Part shown: piece by piece, positions 27,451 to 37,883 of the stretch
Layout of the letters: each line of letters begins with the position of its first letter
Numbering within the stretch: position 1 is the first letter of the stretch
DNA from: Clostridium algoriphilum
Lineage (GTDB): Bacteria; Bacillota; Clostridia; Clostridiales; Clostridiaceae
Assembly: GCF_020443705.1 (NCBI RefSeq)
Contig: NZ_JAIZZK010000001.1
Location: 1-64,000, forward strand
Direction of reading: 5' to 3'
DNA: 64,000 nt
The notes under the pieces: model-generated
The model's input: the letters and a program-made list of their open reading frames with translations, nothing else
Told to the model about the DNA's origin: nothing
The model's database searches: none
Translations under genes and position numbers: made by a program

Positions 27451-27879
27451 ATGTTTATTGGTGAATACCAACATGCCATTGATAGTAAAAACAGAATGAT
27501 TATCCCCACCAAATTCAGAGATGGATTAGGCAGTGATTTTATATTGACTAAAGGTCTTGATGGATGCTTATACATATATACAAAGGCGGAATGGACGATA
27601 ATGGAAGAAAAATTAAAAAAACTTCCATTAACTAGTAAAGATGCCAGAGCATTTGTTCGTTTTTTCTTCTCTGGAGCTAATGAAATAACCATTGATAAGC
27701 AGGGAAGAGCTTTAATACCACAAAATTTATGTGAATATGCTTCAATACAAAAGGAAATAGTAAGCATAGGAGTATCAACTAGAATAGAAATATGGGCTAA
27801 GGATAAATGGGATAAATATAATGAATCGGATATCGATTTTGACGAGATAGCAGAAAAAATGAGTGAATTAGGTATATAG
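27451..27879 (+). CDS. mraZ: Transcriptional regulator MraZ
   Basis: First gene of the division and cell-wall cluster. It encodes a double AbrB-like (SpoVT/MraZ) DNA-binding protein of 142 residues: first half [20 protein letters not shown] and [21 protein letters not shown], second half [23 protein letters not shown]. The two GxxxhxxD/NxKxRhxhP-type repeats are characteristic. It acts on the boxes immediately upstream, giving autorepression. GTGGGGG precedes the ATG. It is followed by rsmH after 13 bp, the universal mraZ-mraW order. Confidence 0.97.
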   Translation: MFIGEYQHAIDSKNRMIIPTKFRDGLGSDFILTKGLDGCLYIYTKAEWTIMEEKLKKLPLTSKDARAFVRFFFSGANEITIDKQGRALIPQNLCEYASIQKEIVSIGVSTRIEIWAKDKWDKYNESDIDFDEIAEKMSELGI

Positions 27880-27892
27880 AAGGAGAGAAAGT

Positions 27893-28825
27893 ATGGAATT
27901 TAAACATGTATCAGTTTTGTTAAACGAGTGCCTTGATGCACTAGATATTAAAGAAGATGGAATTTATGTTGATTGTACACTAGGTGGTGCAGGGCATTCT
28001 TTAGAAATTTTAAAAAGATTATCCACTAAAGGACGGTTAATTGGAATCGACCAAGACGAGGACGCATTAAAAGCTGCCAAGGAAAAAATCAAAGAATATA
28101 ACAATGTTACATATGTTCATGATAATTTTTATAACATTGATGTTATACTCGACAAATTAGGGATAGGTAAGGTTGATGGTATCTTTATGGATTTAGGGGT
28201 ATCGTCATATCAGCTAGATAATGCAGAACGTGGCTTTAGCTACATGAGGGACGCCAATCTTGACATGAGAATGGATAGAAGTAAAGGTATAACTGCATAT
28301 GATGTGGTAAATAACTACGAAGAGCAGCAGATAGCAGATGTTTTAAGAAACTATGGCGAAGAAAAATTTTCTAAAAGAATTGCTGGTTTCATAGTAGATA
28401 GAAGAAAAATTGAACCAATTAATACTACTTTGCAATTAGTGGATGTTATAGATGCAGCGATTCCTGCAAAGTTTAAGAGGGATGGGGGTCATCCAGCTAA
28501 AAGAACTTTCCAAGGAATAAGAATTGAAGTTAACGGAGAATTAAAAATCCTCAATAAAGCAATTGAGGATGGAATTCATAGACTTAATAGTGGTGGAAGA
28601 ATGGCAATAATTACATTCCAGTCACTTGAAGATAGAATTGTTAAAGTTAAGTTTAAAGACTTAGAAGATCCATGTAAATGTCCGAAAGAGTTACCTATGT
28701 GTGTGTGTGGTAAAACACCGATTGTAAAACTTATAAGTAGAAAGCCGATAAGGGCAACAGAAGAAGAAGTGGAGATAAATTCAAGGAGTAGAAGTGCAAA
28801 ATTGAGAGTGGCTGAAAAGATTTAG
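27893..28825 (+). CDS. rsmH: 16S rRNA (cytosine1402-N4)-methyltransferase RsmH (MraW)
   Basis: Methylates C1402 of 16S rRNA in the decoding centre, using SAM. N-terminal [16 protein letters not shown]-binding [11 protein letters not shown] (motif I) and [10 protein letters not shown], catalytic-region [19 protein letters not shown], and the C-terminal [12 protein letters not shown] and [12 protein letters not shown] motifs. A Cys-rich [12 protein letters not shown] stretch lies near residue 265. 310 residues is normal. AGGAGAG precedes the ATG. Confidence 0.97.
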   Translation: MEFKHVSVLLNECLDALDIKEDGIYVDCTLGGAGHSLEILKRLSTKGRLIGIDQDEDALKAAKEKIKEYNNVTYVHDNFYNIDVILDKLGIGKVDGIFMDLGVSSYQLDNAERGFSYMRDANLDMRMDRSKGITAYDVVNNYEEQQIADVLRNYGEEKFSKRIAGFIVDRRKIEPINTTLQLVDVIDAAIPAKFKRDGGHPAKRTFQGIRIEVNGELKILNKAIEDGIHRLNSGGRMAIITFQSLEDRIVKVKFKDLEDPCKCPKELPMCVCGKTPIVKLISRKPIRATEEEVEINSRSRSAKLRVAEKI

Positions 28826-28852
28826 TTCTAAATTATGGGTGGGGTGAATAAA

Positions 28853-29338
28853 GTGATAATAGAAAAAAACAAGTTTCGAATGGATGGAAATACCGTTTTA
28901 GTGCCAGATGAACCATATAAAAAACGAAAGTATGAGGACTTAGAAAAATCACGATCACAGGTTGCGGACAGTAAAAAGCTTAGGCAAATAAAAAAGAAGA
29001 AAAGTGTTCTTACAAATATCGTTTTAGGTTTTGTTGTTGGCATAATTATTGTTGCTAGGTATTGTATAATTTACAATTATCAACAGGTAAATTCTAAAGC
29101 TAAAAATGAAATAGAAGTACTAAACAAAGAAAATGACTCATATGCAGTAGATCTAATCAAGTTTAGAAATATAAGCTATATAGAAGAAACAGCAACTAAA
29201 AGACTTCACATGGTTAAACCAAAGGTTAGTGATATACAATACCTAAATTTGAGTAAAAACAATTTACAATCAAAAGAAGACGACGGAGTGAAAACAAGTA
29301 ACGATGTAGTCACTAAAATTAAAAATATTATATTTTAG
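28853..29338 (+). CDS. ftsL: Cell division protein FtsL
   Basis: 161-residue single-pass protein: a charged, Lys-rich cytoplasmic N-terminus (~residues 1-55), one membrane helix (VLTNIVLGFVVGIIIVARY region), then an extracellular heptad-like segment (INSKAKNEIEVLNKENDS type) with the IEETATKRLHMVKP ending typical of FtsL/DivIC. Identification rests mostly on architecture and on position between rsmH and the PBP gene. GTG 28853 is preferred because GGGTGGGG at 28838-28845 fits it; ATG 28835 lies before that site. Confidence 0.82.
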   Translation: MIIEKNKFRMDGNTVLVPDEPYKKRKYEDLEKSRSQVADSKKLRQIKKKKSVLTNIVLGFVVGIIIVARYCIIYNYQQVNSKAKNEIEVLNKENDSYAVDLIKFRNISYIEETATKRLHMVKPKVSDIQYLNLSKNNLQSKEDDGVKTSNDVVTKIKNIIF

Positions 29339-29392
29339 GTAGTAATCAGTCCTACTATCTAATTTAGAGAGGACCATTAAGGGGGAACCATA

Positions 29393-31588
29393 TTGGCAAG
29401 AGGAGAGTATAGAGACAAGGTATTAGTTAAACGTAGAATGTTGGTTGTCTTTTTCATACTTTTTCTTTTGTTTATTCTATTAGTTAGTAGGCTAAGCTAC
29501 GTAATGATAGCTAAAGGAAAAGAGTATAAAGAAAAAGCTGTTTTGCAGTGGACAAGTGATGTTCGGATTGCACCCAAACGGGGACGAATATTAGATCGAA
29601 ATGGAAAAGAATTAGCCATAAGTGCAAATGTCTTTAGAGTTGATTTAGATCTTAACTCATTACGAGAAACTATTAAAAAGAATAAGTTAACTATGAATGA
29701 CATTGCGCCAGAACTCGCCACAATACTTGGAATGAAATCGAGTGAAGTTTTACCTATTTTAACTAAGACTAATTCAAAAGGAAAAGCAATTGGAGCAGCC
29801 ATATTAAAGAGAAGAATAGATAAGGCTACATCTGATAAAATTAATGATTTCTCAAAAAAACATAATCTTCGTGGTATTGTTATTACTGGAGATACAAAAA
29901 GGTATTATCCTAATAATAATTTTTTAGCAAGTGTTCTAGGACATACTAATTCTGATGGAAATGGACTCACAGGTGTTGAACTTTATTACAATAAATTTCT
30001 ATCGGGAGTACCTGGAATAAAGATCTCAGAAACTGACAGAAAAAGTGAAGAACTTCCTTATACAATATCTGATTATACAAAACCTATAGAGGGTAAAGAT
30101 GTTGTGCTCACTATTGATGAGATGATTCAATATTTTTGTGAAAAGGCAGCATCGCAAGCTATGATTGATAATAAGGCAAATGCAGTTAGTATAATTGCAA
30201 TGAATCCTAAAAATGGAGAAATATTAGGCATGGCTAACAAACCAGACTATAATCCTAATGATCCTTGGGATCTTAGTAAAACTTATGACGAAAATCAGAA
30301 GGTATGGAGAAACAGGGCAGTAAGTGATACTTTTGAGCCCGGGTCTATATTTAAAGTATTTACGTCAATAGCTGCTATGGAAGAAGGAGTAGTTAAGGAA
30401 GATGATAAATTCAACTGTACTGGAAGCACTGTAGTTGCAGGTAGAACAATTAAATGTTGGAAAACAACAGGGCATGGAGCTGAAAACTTTATAGACATAC
30501 TAAAGAATTCATGTAATGTTGGATTTATGGAGTTAGGTAGAAGACTAGGACCGGAAAAACTAAATAAATATATTTCTCTGTTTGGGTTTGGTAAAAAAAC
30601 TGGTATTGATTTAAATGGAGAAGCACTCGGGATAATTAGAAAAACTAAGGATATGACGGCACTAGATGTAGCAGTAACTTCATTTGGTCAAAGTAATACG
30701 CTGTCTTGCGTGCAGTATTTAACAGGCTTTAATGCTATAGCAAACGGAGGAAAACTTATTACTCCTCATGTCATGAAAGAGATAGTTGATTATGGAGATT
30801 CAAATACTAAAACCGTTCTACAAAAATATTCTAAATACAATGAGAAGCAAATAGTAGACGCGAAAACTTCAAAGCAACTGCGCAGTTACCTTGAACAAGT
30901 TGTAGAAAATGGTGGTGGCAAGAAGGCATTTATTGCAGGATACCATATTGCTGGAAAGACAGGAACTGCTCAAAAAATCAGTACAACAGGGCCTGGTTAT
31001 GCACCACAAAAATATGTTTCATCATTCGCAGGAATGGCGCCTGCAAATGATCCCCAAATAACATTACTAATTAACATTGATGAACCAGACCCTTCTAATT
31101 ACTATGGTGGCCAGATTGCAACAGTAGTTGGAAAACAAGTTTTTAATGATATTTTTAATTACTTAGCATTAAAATCTGATGCTTCTAGTGAGGAAGTTGG
31201 TAAAAGTTTACTTAAGGATATTATTGTACCAGAGGTAAGAGGTCTTAAAAAAATAGATGCAGAAAAATTATTAAAAGAAAACAGTCTAAAGTCAAAATTA
31301 AGTGCACAGGGAGAGACTATTACTGATATGACTCCAAAACCTGGATACACAGTTAAAGAAGGTAGTGAAATAATTTTGCACACTGGTGCGGTAAAGGAAG
31401 CCAGTAATATGGTCGTGGTTCCAAACATTAAAGGTAATAGTTCTGAAAATGCCAGTAAACTTTTAAATAGTCTTGGGCTAAAAGTTCAATTTATTGGTAG
31501 TGGAATAGTATCAGAACAAAGCTTAGAAGGAAAAGAAGTTAAAAAAGGAACTACGGTTACAGTTAATCTAGATGTTATAGCTGACTAG
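29393..31588 (+). CDS. spoVD: Class B penicillin-binding protein, SpoVD/FtsI type, with PASTA domains
   Basis: 731-residue transpeptidase that cross-links peptidoglycan. One N-terminal membrane helix (MLVVFFILFLLFILLVSRL); PBP dimer domain ~50-230; transpeptidase with S318-I-F-K321, S373-C-N and K522-T-G-T. Two C-terminal PASTA repeats start near residues 607 (VPEVRGLKKIDAEKLL) and 673 (VPNIKGNSSENASKLL). PASTA repeats point to SpoVD of spore cortex synthesis, but it is the only PBP in this cluster and could serve vegetative division. The TTG start follows AAGGGGGA. It is the last gene before a 242-bp break with a new promoter. Confidence 0.9.
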   Translation: MARGEYRDKVLVKRRMLVVFFILFLLFILLVSRLSYVMIAKGKEYKEKAVLQWTSDVRIAPKRGRILDRNGKELAISANVFRVDLDLNSLRETIKKNKLTMNDIAPELATILGMKSSEVLPILTKTNSKGKAIGAAILKRRIDKATSDKINDFSKKHNLRGIVITGDTKRYYPNNNFLASVLGHTNSDGNGLTGVELYYNKFLSGVPGIKISETDRKSEELPYTISDYTKPIEGKDVVLTIDEMIQYFCEKAASQAMIDNKANAVSIIAMNPKNGEILGMANKPDYNPNDPWDLSKTYDENQKVWRNRAVSDTFEPGSIFKVFTSIAAMEEGVVKEDDKFNCTGSTVVAGRTIKCWKTTGHGAENFIDILKNSCNVGFMELGRRLGPEKLNKYISLFGFGKKTGIDLNGEALGIIRKTKDMTALDVAVTSFGQSNTLSCVQYLTGFNAIANGGKLITPHVMKEIVDYGDSNTKTVLQKYSKYNEKQIVDAKTSKQLRSYLEQVVENGGGKKAFIAGYHIAGKTGTAQKISTTGPGYAPQKYVSSFAGMAPANDPQITLLINIDEPDPSNYYGGQIATVVGKQVFNDIFNYLALKSDASSEEVGKSLLKDIIVPEVRGLKKIDAEKLLKENSLKSKLSAQGETITDMTPKPGYTVKEGSEIILHTGAVKEASNMVVVPNIKGNSSENASKLLNSLGLKVQFIGSGIVSEQSLEGKEVKKGTTVTVNLDVIAD

Positions 31589-31710
31589 CTATTCATCATC
31601 ACCTGCGGTGCTCAATATTAATGGCTTCAGCAGGAAATTTATATTCTTACTGAATGCTCAATTTTATTACAGGTTGTAGTACCTACTTTTAGAAATAAAT
31701 GATATTCCTT

Positions 31711-31739
31711 CTGAAATGTAATTAAATATAGTGTATAAT
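31711..31739 (+). promoter_or_regulatory. Sigma-A-type promoter for murE
   Basis: CTGAAA (31711-31716, four of six -35 bases), a 17-bp spacer, and a perfect TATAAT (31734-31739). Transcription would begin near 31746, about 85 bases before murE and just before a long hairpin. It marks a separate start within the division/cell-wall cluster. Confidence 0.6.
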
Positions 31740-31752
31740 TATAAATTATGCA

Positions 31753-31807
31753 CGTGATAATAAAAACCGACAGGACTCAGCATTTCTGAGCTGTCGGATT
31801 TATCATG
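31753..31807 (+). other. Long hairpin in the murE leader
   Basis: CGTGATAA (31753-31760) pairs with TTATCATG (31800-31807), with one G-T. Inside it CCGACAG (31767-31773) pairs with CTGTCGG (31791-31797), and CTCAG with CTGAG close the loop CATTT, leaving a GA bulge. The hairpin spans nearly all of the predicted leader between promoter and ribosome binding site. There is no T-run, so it is not a standard terminator. It may stabilise the mRNA 5' end or bind a regulator. Confidence 0.6.
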
Positions 31808-31830
31808 TAAAAGGGTAAGGGAGTGATAAT

Positions 31831-33276
31831 ATGAAGTTAAGAAAAATAATGGAGAATATTAACTTTAATTTAATAAAGGGTGATATTGATATAGATGTAG
31901 AAAACATTCAATATGATTCAAGAAAGATTAAAAAAGGGGATATATTTTTCTGCATAGAAGGATATAATCTTGATGGGCATAAATACATACAAAATGCAAT
32001 TGACAATGGTGCTGTTGCCATTGTATGCCAAAAGGGCATAGAAAACCACATAAATGCTACGGTGCTTAAGGTAGAAGAAAGCAGAAAGGCATTAGCTATA
32101 AGTGCATCTAATTACTATGAAAATCCAAGTCGAGGCATGAAAATGATAGGGGTTACAGGTACTAATGGTAAAACAACTTCAGTTTTTATGATTAAAGCTA
32201 TTTTGGAAGAGCAAGGGTACAAGGTTGGGCTTATAGGAACTATAGCAAATTTTATTGGTGAAAAGAAAATTCATACAGAAAGAACAACTCCAGAATCACT
32301 TGAATTACATGAACTTTTTAAAGAAATGGTAGATTCTAAGGTGGATTATTGTGTTATGGAGGTCTCTTCTCACTCCCTAAGTTTAGACAGAGTCTATGGG
32401 ATAGAATTTTGTGAAAGCATTTTTACAAATTTGACTCAAGATCATTTAGATTTTCATAAAACATTTGAGAATTATTTTAATGCAAAATTAAAGCTATTTA
32501 AGTATAGTAAAAGTTCTATAATTAACATAGATGATACATATGGTGTAAAAGCCTATAATTTAATTACAAAGAGTAAATTAAGCTATGGACTAAATAACAA
32601 TGCAGATATTATGGCAACTGATATAAAAATGCATTCTAGGGGTAGCGAATTTATCGTGCAGTATAAAGACAACTCTTTTGAAATTAAATTAAACATACCA
32701 GGGAATTATAATATATACAATGCACTTGGATCTATTGCAGTTTGCCTAAATCAAGGCGTAGAAATATCTGCAATTAAAAAAGCTCTACAAAAGGTGCAAG
32801 TACTTGGACGTTGTGAACTTGTTGAGAATAACCATAACTTGGGATTTGAAATAATTTTAGACTATGCACATACTCCTGACGGACTAGAAAACATATTAAA
32901 AACTGTCAGGGAATTTACAAAGGGTAAACTTATATCCGTTTTTGGGTGTGGAGGAGATAGAGACAAAACAAAAAGAGCTATAATGGGCAAAATTGGAACT
33001 GATTTAAGTGATATTTCATTGATAACCTCTGACAATCCAAGAACAGAGGAACCAATGGAAATAATAAATGATGTAGTAAAAGGAATAGTAAGGCATAATT
33101 TTGAAATTATAGAGAATAGACGCGCAGCTATAAAAAGATCAATTGAGATTGCAAAAACAGGTGATGTAATTGTAATTGCAGGAAAAGGTCATGAGGACTA
33201 TCAGGTGCTTAAAGAGAAAACAATACATTTTGATGAGCGAGAAGTTATTTCAGAAATAATAAAGGAGCAATTTTAA
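31831..33276 (+). CDS. murE: UDP-MurNAc-tripeptide ligase MurE (meso-DAP adding)
   Basis: Adds the third stem-peptide residue to UDP-MurNAc-L-Ala-D-Glu in the cytoplasm. ATP loop [11 protein letters not shown] near residue 107; [43 protein letters not shown]. The DNPRTEEP motif near residue 405 is the sequence that in MurE selects meso-diaminopimelate rather than L-lysine, agreeing with dapF further on. 481 residues is typical. It abuts murF with no gap. Confidence 0.96.
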   Translation: MKLRKIMENINFNLIKGDIDIDVENIQYDSRKIKKGDIFFCIEGYNLDGHKYIQNAIDNGAVAIVCQKGIENHINATVLKVEESRKALAISASNYYENPSRGMKMIGVTGTNGKTTSVFMIKAILEEQGYKVGLIGTIANFIGEKKIHTERTTPESLELHELFKEMVDSKVDYCVMEVSSHSLSLDRVYGIEFCESIFTNLTQDHLDFHKTFENYFNAKLKLFKYSKSSIINIDDTYGVKAYNLITKSKLSYGLNNNADIMATDIKMHSRGSEFIVQYKDNSFEIKLNIPGNYNIYNALGSIAVCLNQGVEISAIKKALQKVQVLGRCELVENNHNLGFEIILDYAHTPDGLENILKTVREFTKGKLISVFGCGGDRDKTKRAIMGKIGTDLSDISLITSDNPRTEEPMEIINDVVKGIVRHNFEIIENRRAAIKRSIEIAKTGDVIVIAGKGHEDYQVLKEKTIHFDEREVISEIIKEQF

Positions 33277-34674
33277 ATGGAGTATATAAGTCTTGACGAG
33301 ATACTTGAGGCAACTGGGGGAAAAATACTAATTGATGGTGAACAAACTTTATATAACAATGTATGTATAGATACGAGGATTATAAAAGATAAGGATATAT
33401 TTATAGCAATTCAAGGTGAAAATTTTAATGCGAATGATTTCATAGTTGAAGCTAGTAATAAAGGAGCTTCAATTTGCATTATTGATGAAATAAAATATGA
33501 TAAGGCGAAACTTAATACAAAAACATCTGTAATTAAGGTAGTGGACACTAAAAAGGCATTACTCAATCTTGCTAAATATTATATAAATAAACTAAACTTA
33601 AAAGTAGTAGGTATTACTGGCTCAACTGGCAAAACATCCACGAAAGATCTTGTTGCTGCAGTGCTTAGTGAAAAATTTAAAGTATTTAAAACATTAGGTA
33701 ATTTTAATAATGAAATAGGACTTCCTATGATGATATTTAAGTTAGATAAAAGTTACGATGTTGCTGTACTTGAGATGGGTATGAGTGATTTTGGAGAAAT
33801 TCATAACTTATGTGAGACTTCAAAACCTGATATTGCTATTATTACTAATATTGGAATGTCTCACCTTGAAAATCTTAAGACTAGAGAAAATATTTTAAAG
33901 GCTAAAATGGAGATAACTGATTATTTTAATAAAGACAAAGTTTTAATTGTAAATTCCGATAATGATTTATTAAAAGATATAAGTACATCAGACTATAAAC
34001 TTATAAAAACAGGAATTGATTCAGAAGCAGATTTATTAGCATGCAATTTAAAGATTGACGAAAATAAAATAAACTTCAATGTACTTGACAAGAAAAGTTT
34101 AATAAAAGATATTATTGAGGTAAATATACCAGGACGTCATAACATATTGAATTCAATGCTTGCAGTAGCTTGCGCAAGAGAAATGGGTATGGAATATAAT
34201 GAGATTGCTAAAGGATTTATAAGATTAGAAGCTACATCTATGCGCCTAGATATAACAAAAGGCGAAAAGTTTATAGTAATTAACGATTGTTATAACGCTA
34301 GTCCAGATTCAATGATAGCTGCAATAGACGTACTTTGTAATACTCATGGAAGTTCTAAAATCGCAATTCTTGGTACTATGAAGGAACTAGGAGATGGCGA
34401 ATATAATGCACACAAACAAGTTGGCAAATATGCAAAATTTAAAAATATTGATCTATTAATTGCTCTAGGTGAATTTAATCAGGCATATAAAGAAGGATTT
34501 AACGATATAGATAAATATAGGAGTTTTAAAACCTATAAGGAGGTAGTTTCTTTTCTAGATGCGAAGATTGGAAAAAATGATGTTGTTTTAGTTAAAGCTT
34601 CAAGATATATGAAGCTTGAGAGTATAGTTAAACAATTAGAAAATTTAAATGCTAAAGAGGTGATAGAAAAATGA
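33277..34674 (+). CDS. murF: UDP-MurNAc-tripeptide:D-Ala-D-Ala ligase MurF
   Basis: Completes the UDP-MurNAc-pentapeptide by adding D-Ala-D-Ala. Mur-ligase domains in order: N-terminal substrate domain ([20 protein letters not shown]), ATP-binding [13 protein letters not shown] near residue 113, [15 protein letters not shown], and the C-terminal domain with [18 protein letters not shown] and LGTMKELGD. 465 residues is usual. The ATG starts one base after the murE stop; murF overlaps mraY by four bases. Confidence 0.96.
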   Translation: MEYISLDEILEATGGKILIDGEQTLYNNVCIDTRIIKDKDIFIAIQGENFNANDFIVEASNKGASICIIDEIKYDKAKLNTKTSVIKVVDTKKALLNLAKYYINKLNLKVVGITGSTGKTSTKDLVAAVLSEKFKVFKTLGNFNNEIGLPMMIFKLDKSYDVAVLEMGMSDFGEIHNLCETSKPDIAIITNIGMSHLENLKTRENILKAKMEITDYFNKDKVLIVNSDNDLLKDISTSDYKLIKTGIDSEADLLACNLKIDENKINFNVLDKKSLIKDIIEVNIPGRHNILNSMLAVACAREMGMEYNEIAKGFIRLEATSMRLDITKGEKFIVINDCYNASPDSMIAAIDVLCNTHGSSKIAILGTMKELGDGEYNAHKQVGKYAKFKNIDLLIALGEFNQAYKEGFNDIDKYRSFKTYKEVVSFLDAKIGKNDVVLVKASRYMKLESIVKQLENLNAKEVIEK

Positions 34675-35627
34675 GTTTAATTATATATGCAGTTTTAATT
34701 GCATTTTTTTTATCGATTATACAAGGACCCTTTTTAATACCTATGTTACATAAGCTTAAGTTTGGTCAAAATATAAGAGCAGAAGGGCCTAAAAGTCATC
34801 TCAAAAAAGCGGGAACACCTACTATGGGTGGTATAATATTCATGATTTCAACAATAATTACTATGCTAATTATTGTAAGACATACTAGTGATGAAGCTAT
34901 GATTGCAGTATATTGTTTTATTGCGTTTGGAATTATAGGGCTTATTGATGATATGCTAAAAACAGCACATAAAAAAAATGAAGGTCTTTCCTCTAAACAT
35001 AAGATGCTGCTTTTAGTTATAGTAGCTGGTTTAATTGGTTATTATTATTCACTTAAGGCAGGAACGGACATAATGATACCATTTTCTAATAAGAGCATAG
35101 ATTTAGGCATTTGGTATGTTCCTTTAGCTATTTTTTATTTTGCAGCAACAACAAATGCGGTTAATTTAACAGATGGTTTAGATGGATTGGCTACTTGTGT
35201 TACGATAGTAGTTATGACATTCTTTGCATTGGTTAGTAATATGATGTTTCATACTACTCTTGCAATATTCTGTGCTGCGCTTGCAGGTGCATTACTCGGA
35301 TTTTTGAAATTTAATTCTTATAAAGCGCAAATTTTTATGGGAGATATGGGGTCCCTTGCACTTGGGGGTGCTGTAGCCGCAGTTGGTATGATACTAAAAT
35401 CACCGATACTTGTTGCAATCGTTGGAGGGATATATGTTTTAGAGGCTCTATCTGTGATCATTCAAGTTTTAGGGTTTAAGGCTACAGGTAAGAGAGTATT
35501 TAAAATGGCTCCAATTCATCATCATTTTGAATTGAGTGGATGGAATGAAACTAAGATTGTCGCAGTATTCTCAATTGTAACAGTAATATTCTGTTTAATT
35601 GGATTTTTATCATTTACCTATAAGTGA
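34671..35627 (+). CDS. mraY: Phospho-MurNAc-pentapeptide transferase MraY
   Basis: Integral membrane enzyme making lipid I from UDP-MurNAc-pentapeptide and undecaprenyl phosphate. About ten membrane segments in 318 residues. Signatures: [39 protein letters not shown] with the catalytic DD pair, [26 protein letters not shown] and [11 protein letters not shown]. It is coupled to murF (ATGA) and followed by ftsW/spoVE after 17 bp. murD, which often sits here, is absent. Confidence 0.97.
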   Translation: MSLIIYAVLIAFFLSIIQGPFLIPMLHKLKFGQNIRAEGPKSHLKKAGTPTMGGIIFMISTIITMLIIVRHTSDEAMIAVYCFIAFGIIGLIDDMLKTAHKKNEGLSSKHKMLLLVIVAGLIGYYYSLKAGTDIMIPFSNKSIDLGIWYVPLAIFYFAATTNAVNLTDGLDGLATCVTIVVMTFFALVSNMMFHTTLAIFCAALAGALLGFLKFNSYKAQIFMGDMGSLALGGAVAAVGMILKSPILVAIVGGIYVLEALSVIIQVLGFKATGKRVFKMAPIHHHFELSGWNETKIVAVFSIVTVIFCLIGFLSFTYK

Positions 35628-35644
35628 TGTAAGGAGGATGTAAT

Positions 35645-36751
35645 ATGAAAAAATACAAGGTTAAAATGGGACAATTAGATTTTGTATTATTCGCGACAAT
35701 AATACTGCTTGTGTCCATTGGAGTAGTAATGGTCTATAGTGCCAGTTCATATTATGCTGCTTTCAAATTTAATGATCCAGAATTTTTTTTGAAAAAGCAA
35801 TTATTGTGGGCATGTATTGGATGTATATTTATGGTCACAGCTATTAAAATTGATTACCATAGTATAAAAAAATATACTGGACTCATTATGCTAATTACTA
35901 TAATATTATTATTGGCTGTGTTTGCATTCCCAGCAATTAACGGAGCTAAGAGATGGATTCAGTTAGGATCCGCATCCTTTCAACCATCAGAAATTGCAAA
36001 ATATACTGTAGTATTGTTTATGGCTAAAAGTTTGGATAAAAAAGGTGAAAAAGTTAAAGAATTTTTAAAAGGGGTATGTCCATACTTATTAGTTTCAGGA
36101 TTTTATGCAGGTTTAATCTTAGTTGGGAGAAATTTAAGTATTGCAGCGGTTATAATGATTGTAACTATGATTATTCTATTTGCTGTTGGAGCAAAATTCA
36201 TGCATATTTTTGGTATAGGGGCAACGCTTGTTGCGGCAGTTGGTGCTGCAACAATACTTGAGCCTTATCGAATGGCGAGACTAATGAATTTCACAAATCC
36301 ATTTAAGGATAGTCAGGGAGATGGGTATCAACTAGTTCAATCACTTCTCGCACTTGGGTCAGGAGGGATTACTGGGGCAGGTATTGGACAATCAAGACAA
36401 AAATGCCTTTATATACCTGAACCCCACACTGACTTTATCTTTGCAATAATTGGTGAAGAATTAGGACTAATCGGATGCGCCTTTATAATGTTATTATTTA
36501 TAATTTTTGTATGGCGTGGTATTAAAACAGCAGTTACTGCTAAAGATATGTACGGTACCATTTTAGCTATTGGAATTACATCTGTTATAGCTATTCAAGC
36601 AGTTATAAATATCGCAGTAGTAACTGGATCAATGCCAGTAACAGGTGTGCCGTTACCATTCATAAGTTATGGTGGGTCTGCTCTGGTGTTCAATATGTTT
36701 GCAATGGGAATACTTTTAAATGTGTCAAGGCAAACCGTAAATAAAAATTAA
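35645..36751 (+). CDS. SEDS peptidoglycan polymerase FtsW/SpoVE
   Basis: Ten-helix SEDS glycosyltransferase polymerising lipid II together with a class B PBP, here most likely the SpoVD-type protein upstream. Motifs: MVYSASSYYAAF, NGAKRWIQLGSASFQPSEIAK, ILEPYRMARLMNFTNPF region, LVQSLLALGSGGITGAGIGQ, YIPEPHTDFIFAIIGEELG and GVPLPFISYGGSALV. 368 residues. Whether it is the division FtsW or the sporulation SpoVE cannot be settled here; pairing with a PASTA PBP hints at SpoVE. It ends the murE operon at a hairpin. Confidence 0.92.
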   Translation: MKKYKVKMGQLDFVLFATIILLVSIGVVMVYSASSYYAAFKFNDPEFFLKKQLLWACIGCIFMVTAIKIDYHSIKKYTGLIMLITIILLLAVFAFPAINGAKRWIQLGSASFQPSEIAKYTVVLFMAKSLDKKGEKVKEFLKGVCPYLLVSGFYAGLILVGRNLSIAAVIMIVTMIILFAVGAKFMHIFGIGATLVAAVGAATILEPYRMARLMNFTNPFKDSQGDGYQLVQSLLALGSGGITGAGIGQSRQKCLYIPEPHTDFIFAIIGEELGLIGCAFIMLLFIIFVWRGIKTAVTAKDMYGTILAIGITSVIAIQAVINIAVVTGSMPVTGVPLPFISYGGSALVFNMFAMGILLNVSRQTVNKN

Positions 36752-36756
36752 AATTA

Positions 36757-36787
36757 AAGGCATGCATATATGCATGCCTATTTTTAT
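36757..36787 (+). terminator. Rho-independent terminator after ftsW/spoVE
   Basis: GGCATGCATA pairs with TATGCATGCC (36759-36778), then a T-rich tail. It separates the mur operon from ftsQ; the following ~230 bp to 37022 are A/T-rich with no recognised gene. Confidence 0.8.
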
Positions 36788-37022
36788 GCTCTAATTTGAA
36801 TTTTTATATTAAATTTTAATAATTTATAAAAAATACACTGAAATTGAGATGAAAATAATTAAATTAAGTGTTATTATATATAAGAAGCTAGTTTAAAACT
36901 AAATTGTATAAATAATGTGTGAATTTGTTTTACAGTAATATACATAATATGCAATATATATATATTACGTATATTAATATATAAACTGTGAATAATTAAT
37001 TTTAATGAATGCGGGGAAGTGA

Positions 37023-37832
37023 ATGAAGAAAAAAGGCGAGGATCTTATAAAAGGTAACTATATTATACAAAATAAAGAAAAGTTATTACATAAAAGAAAA
37101 AAAAATAAAAAAATAAGGGTTTTGATGTTATTAGTAATCATAATGATATCTACATTAATTACATTATGCATTAAGTTGCCTTATTTTAATATTACAAGCA
37201 TTGAAATAACAGGAAATAATAATTCTTCTAAGGATGAAATATATGATACGGCGAAAGTTCACTTAGGAAGTAATATTTTATATGAAAATTTTAATGACAG
37301 TAAAAAGCAAATCATGAAAAATCCGTATATTGTAGGTGTAAAAGTTAAAAAAGGTCTTCCGAGTAAAATTACAATACAAGTACAGGAAAAAGTAGCAGTG
37401 TTTTATGGAAAAGTAAATAATGATTATTATATTTTAGATAACAATGGAATTCTACTTGAAAAAAGATCTAATATAAAAAACATGAATTTAGTGAAATTGA
37501 TAGGCTTTAATTATCAAAAAACTGAAGTAGGCCAATTGGTTGGATCAAAGAATGATCGAAGAATTAATATTATAAAAGACATAACAAATATTATTAATGA
37601 ATATAGGAAAGCTAATAGAGATAGTGATATAACAATGGTAGATGTAAGTAATGTGATAGATGTCAAGGTTTTCACAGGGGAGATGTGTATTAAGTTTGGA
37701 ACAACTGATGATTTAAAAGACAAATTTAATAAAGCAATAAATATTATTACGCAACTTAAATATCAGGGTGCAAAGGGATATGTAGATGTTAGTTTTACAG
37801 GAAATCCAGTTGTCATTATAGAAAAAAAATAG
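37023..37832 (+). CDS. ftsQ: Cell division protein FtsQ/DivIB
   Basis: 269 residues: a Lys-rich cytoplasmic head, one membrane helix (VLMLLVIIMISTLITLCIKL) and a POTRA domain (YFNITSIEITGNNNSSKDEI, KNPYIVGVKVKKGLPSKITI), then the FtsQ beta domain (EKVAVFYGKVNNDYYILDNN). This is the FtsQ/DivIB architecture. DivIB forms a complex with FtsL and DivIC at the septum. It is transcribed separately from the mur operon behind a 271-bp gap and is followed by the DUF881 genes. Confidence 0.92.
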   Translation: MKKKGEDLIKGNYIIQNKEKLLHKRKKNKKIRVLMLLVIIMISTLITLCIKLPYFNITSIEITGNNNSSKDEIYDTAKVHLGSNILYENFNDSKKQIMKNPYIVGVKVKKGLPSKITIQVQEKVAVFYGKVNNDYYILDNNGILLEKRSNIKNMNLVKLIGFNYQKTEVGQLVGSKNDRRINIIKDITNIINEYRKANRDSDITMVDVSNVIDVKVFTGEMCIKFGTTDDLKDKFNKAINIITQLKYQGAKGYVDVSFTGNPVVIIEKK

Positions 37833-37883
37833 AAGAAGATTTAACAATAATAATATCCCCGGATTTTAGCAAGGAGGAAATCT

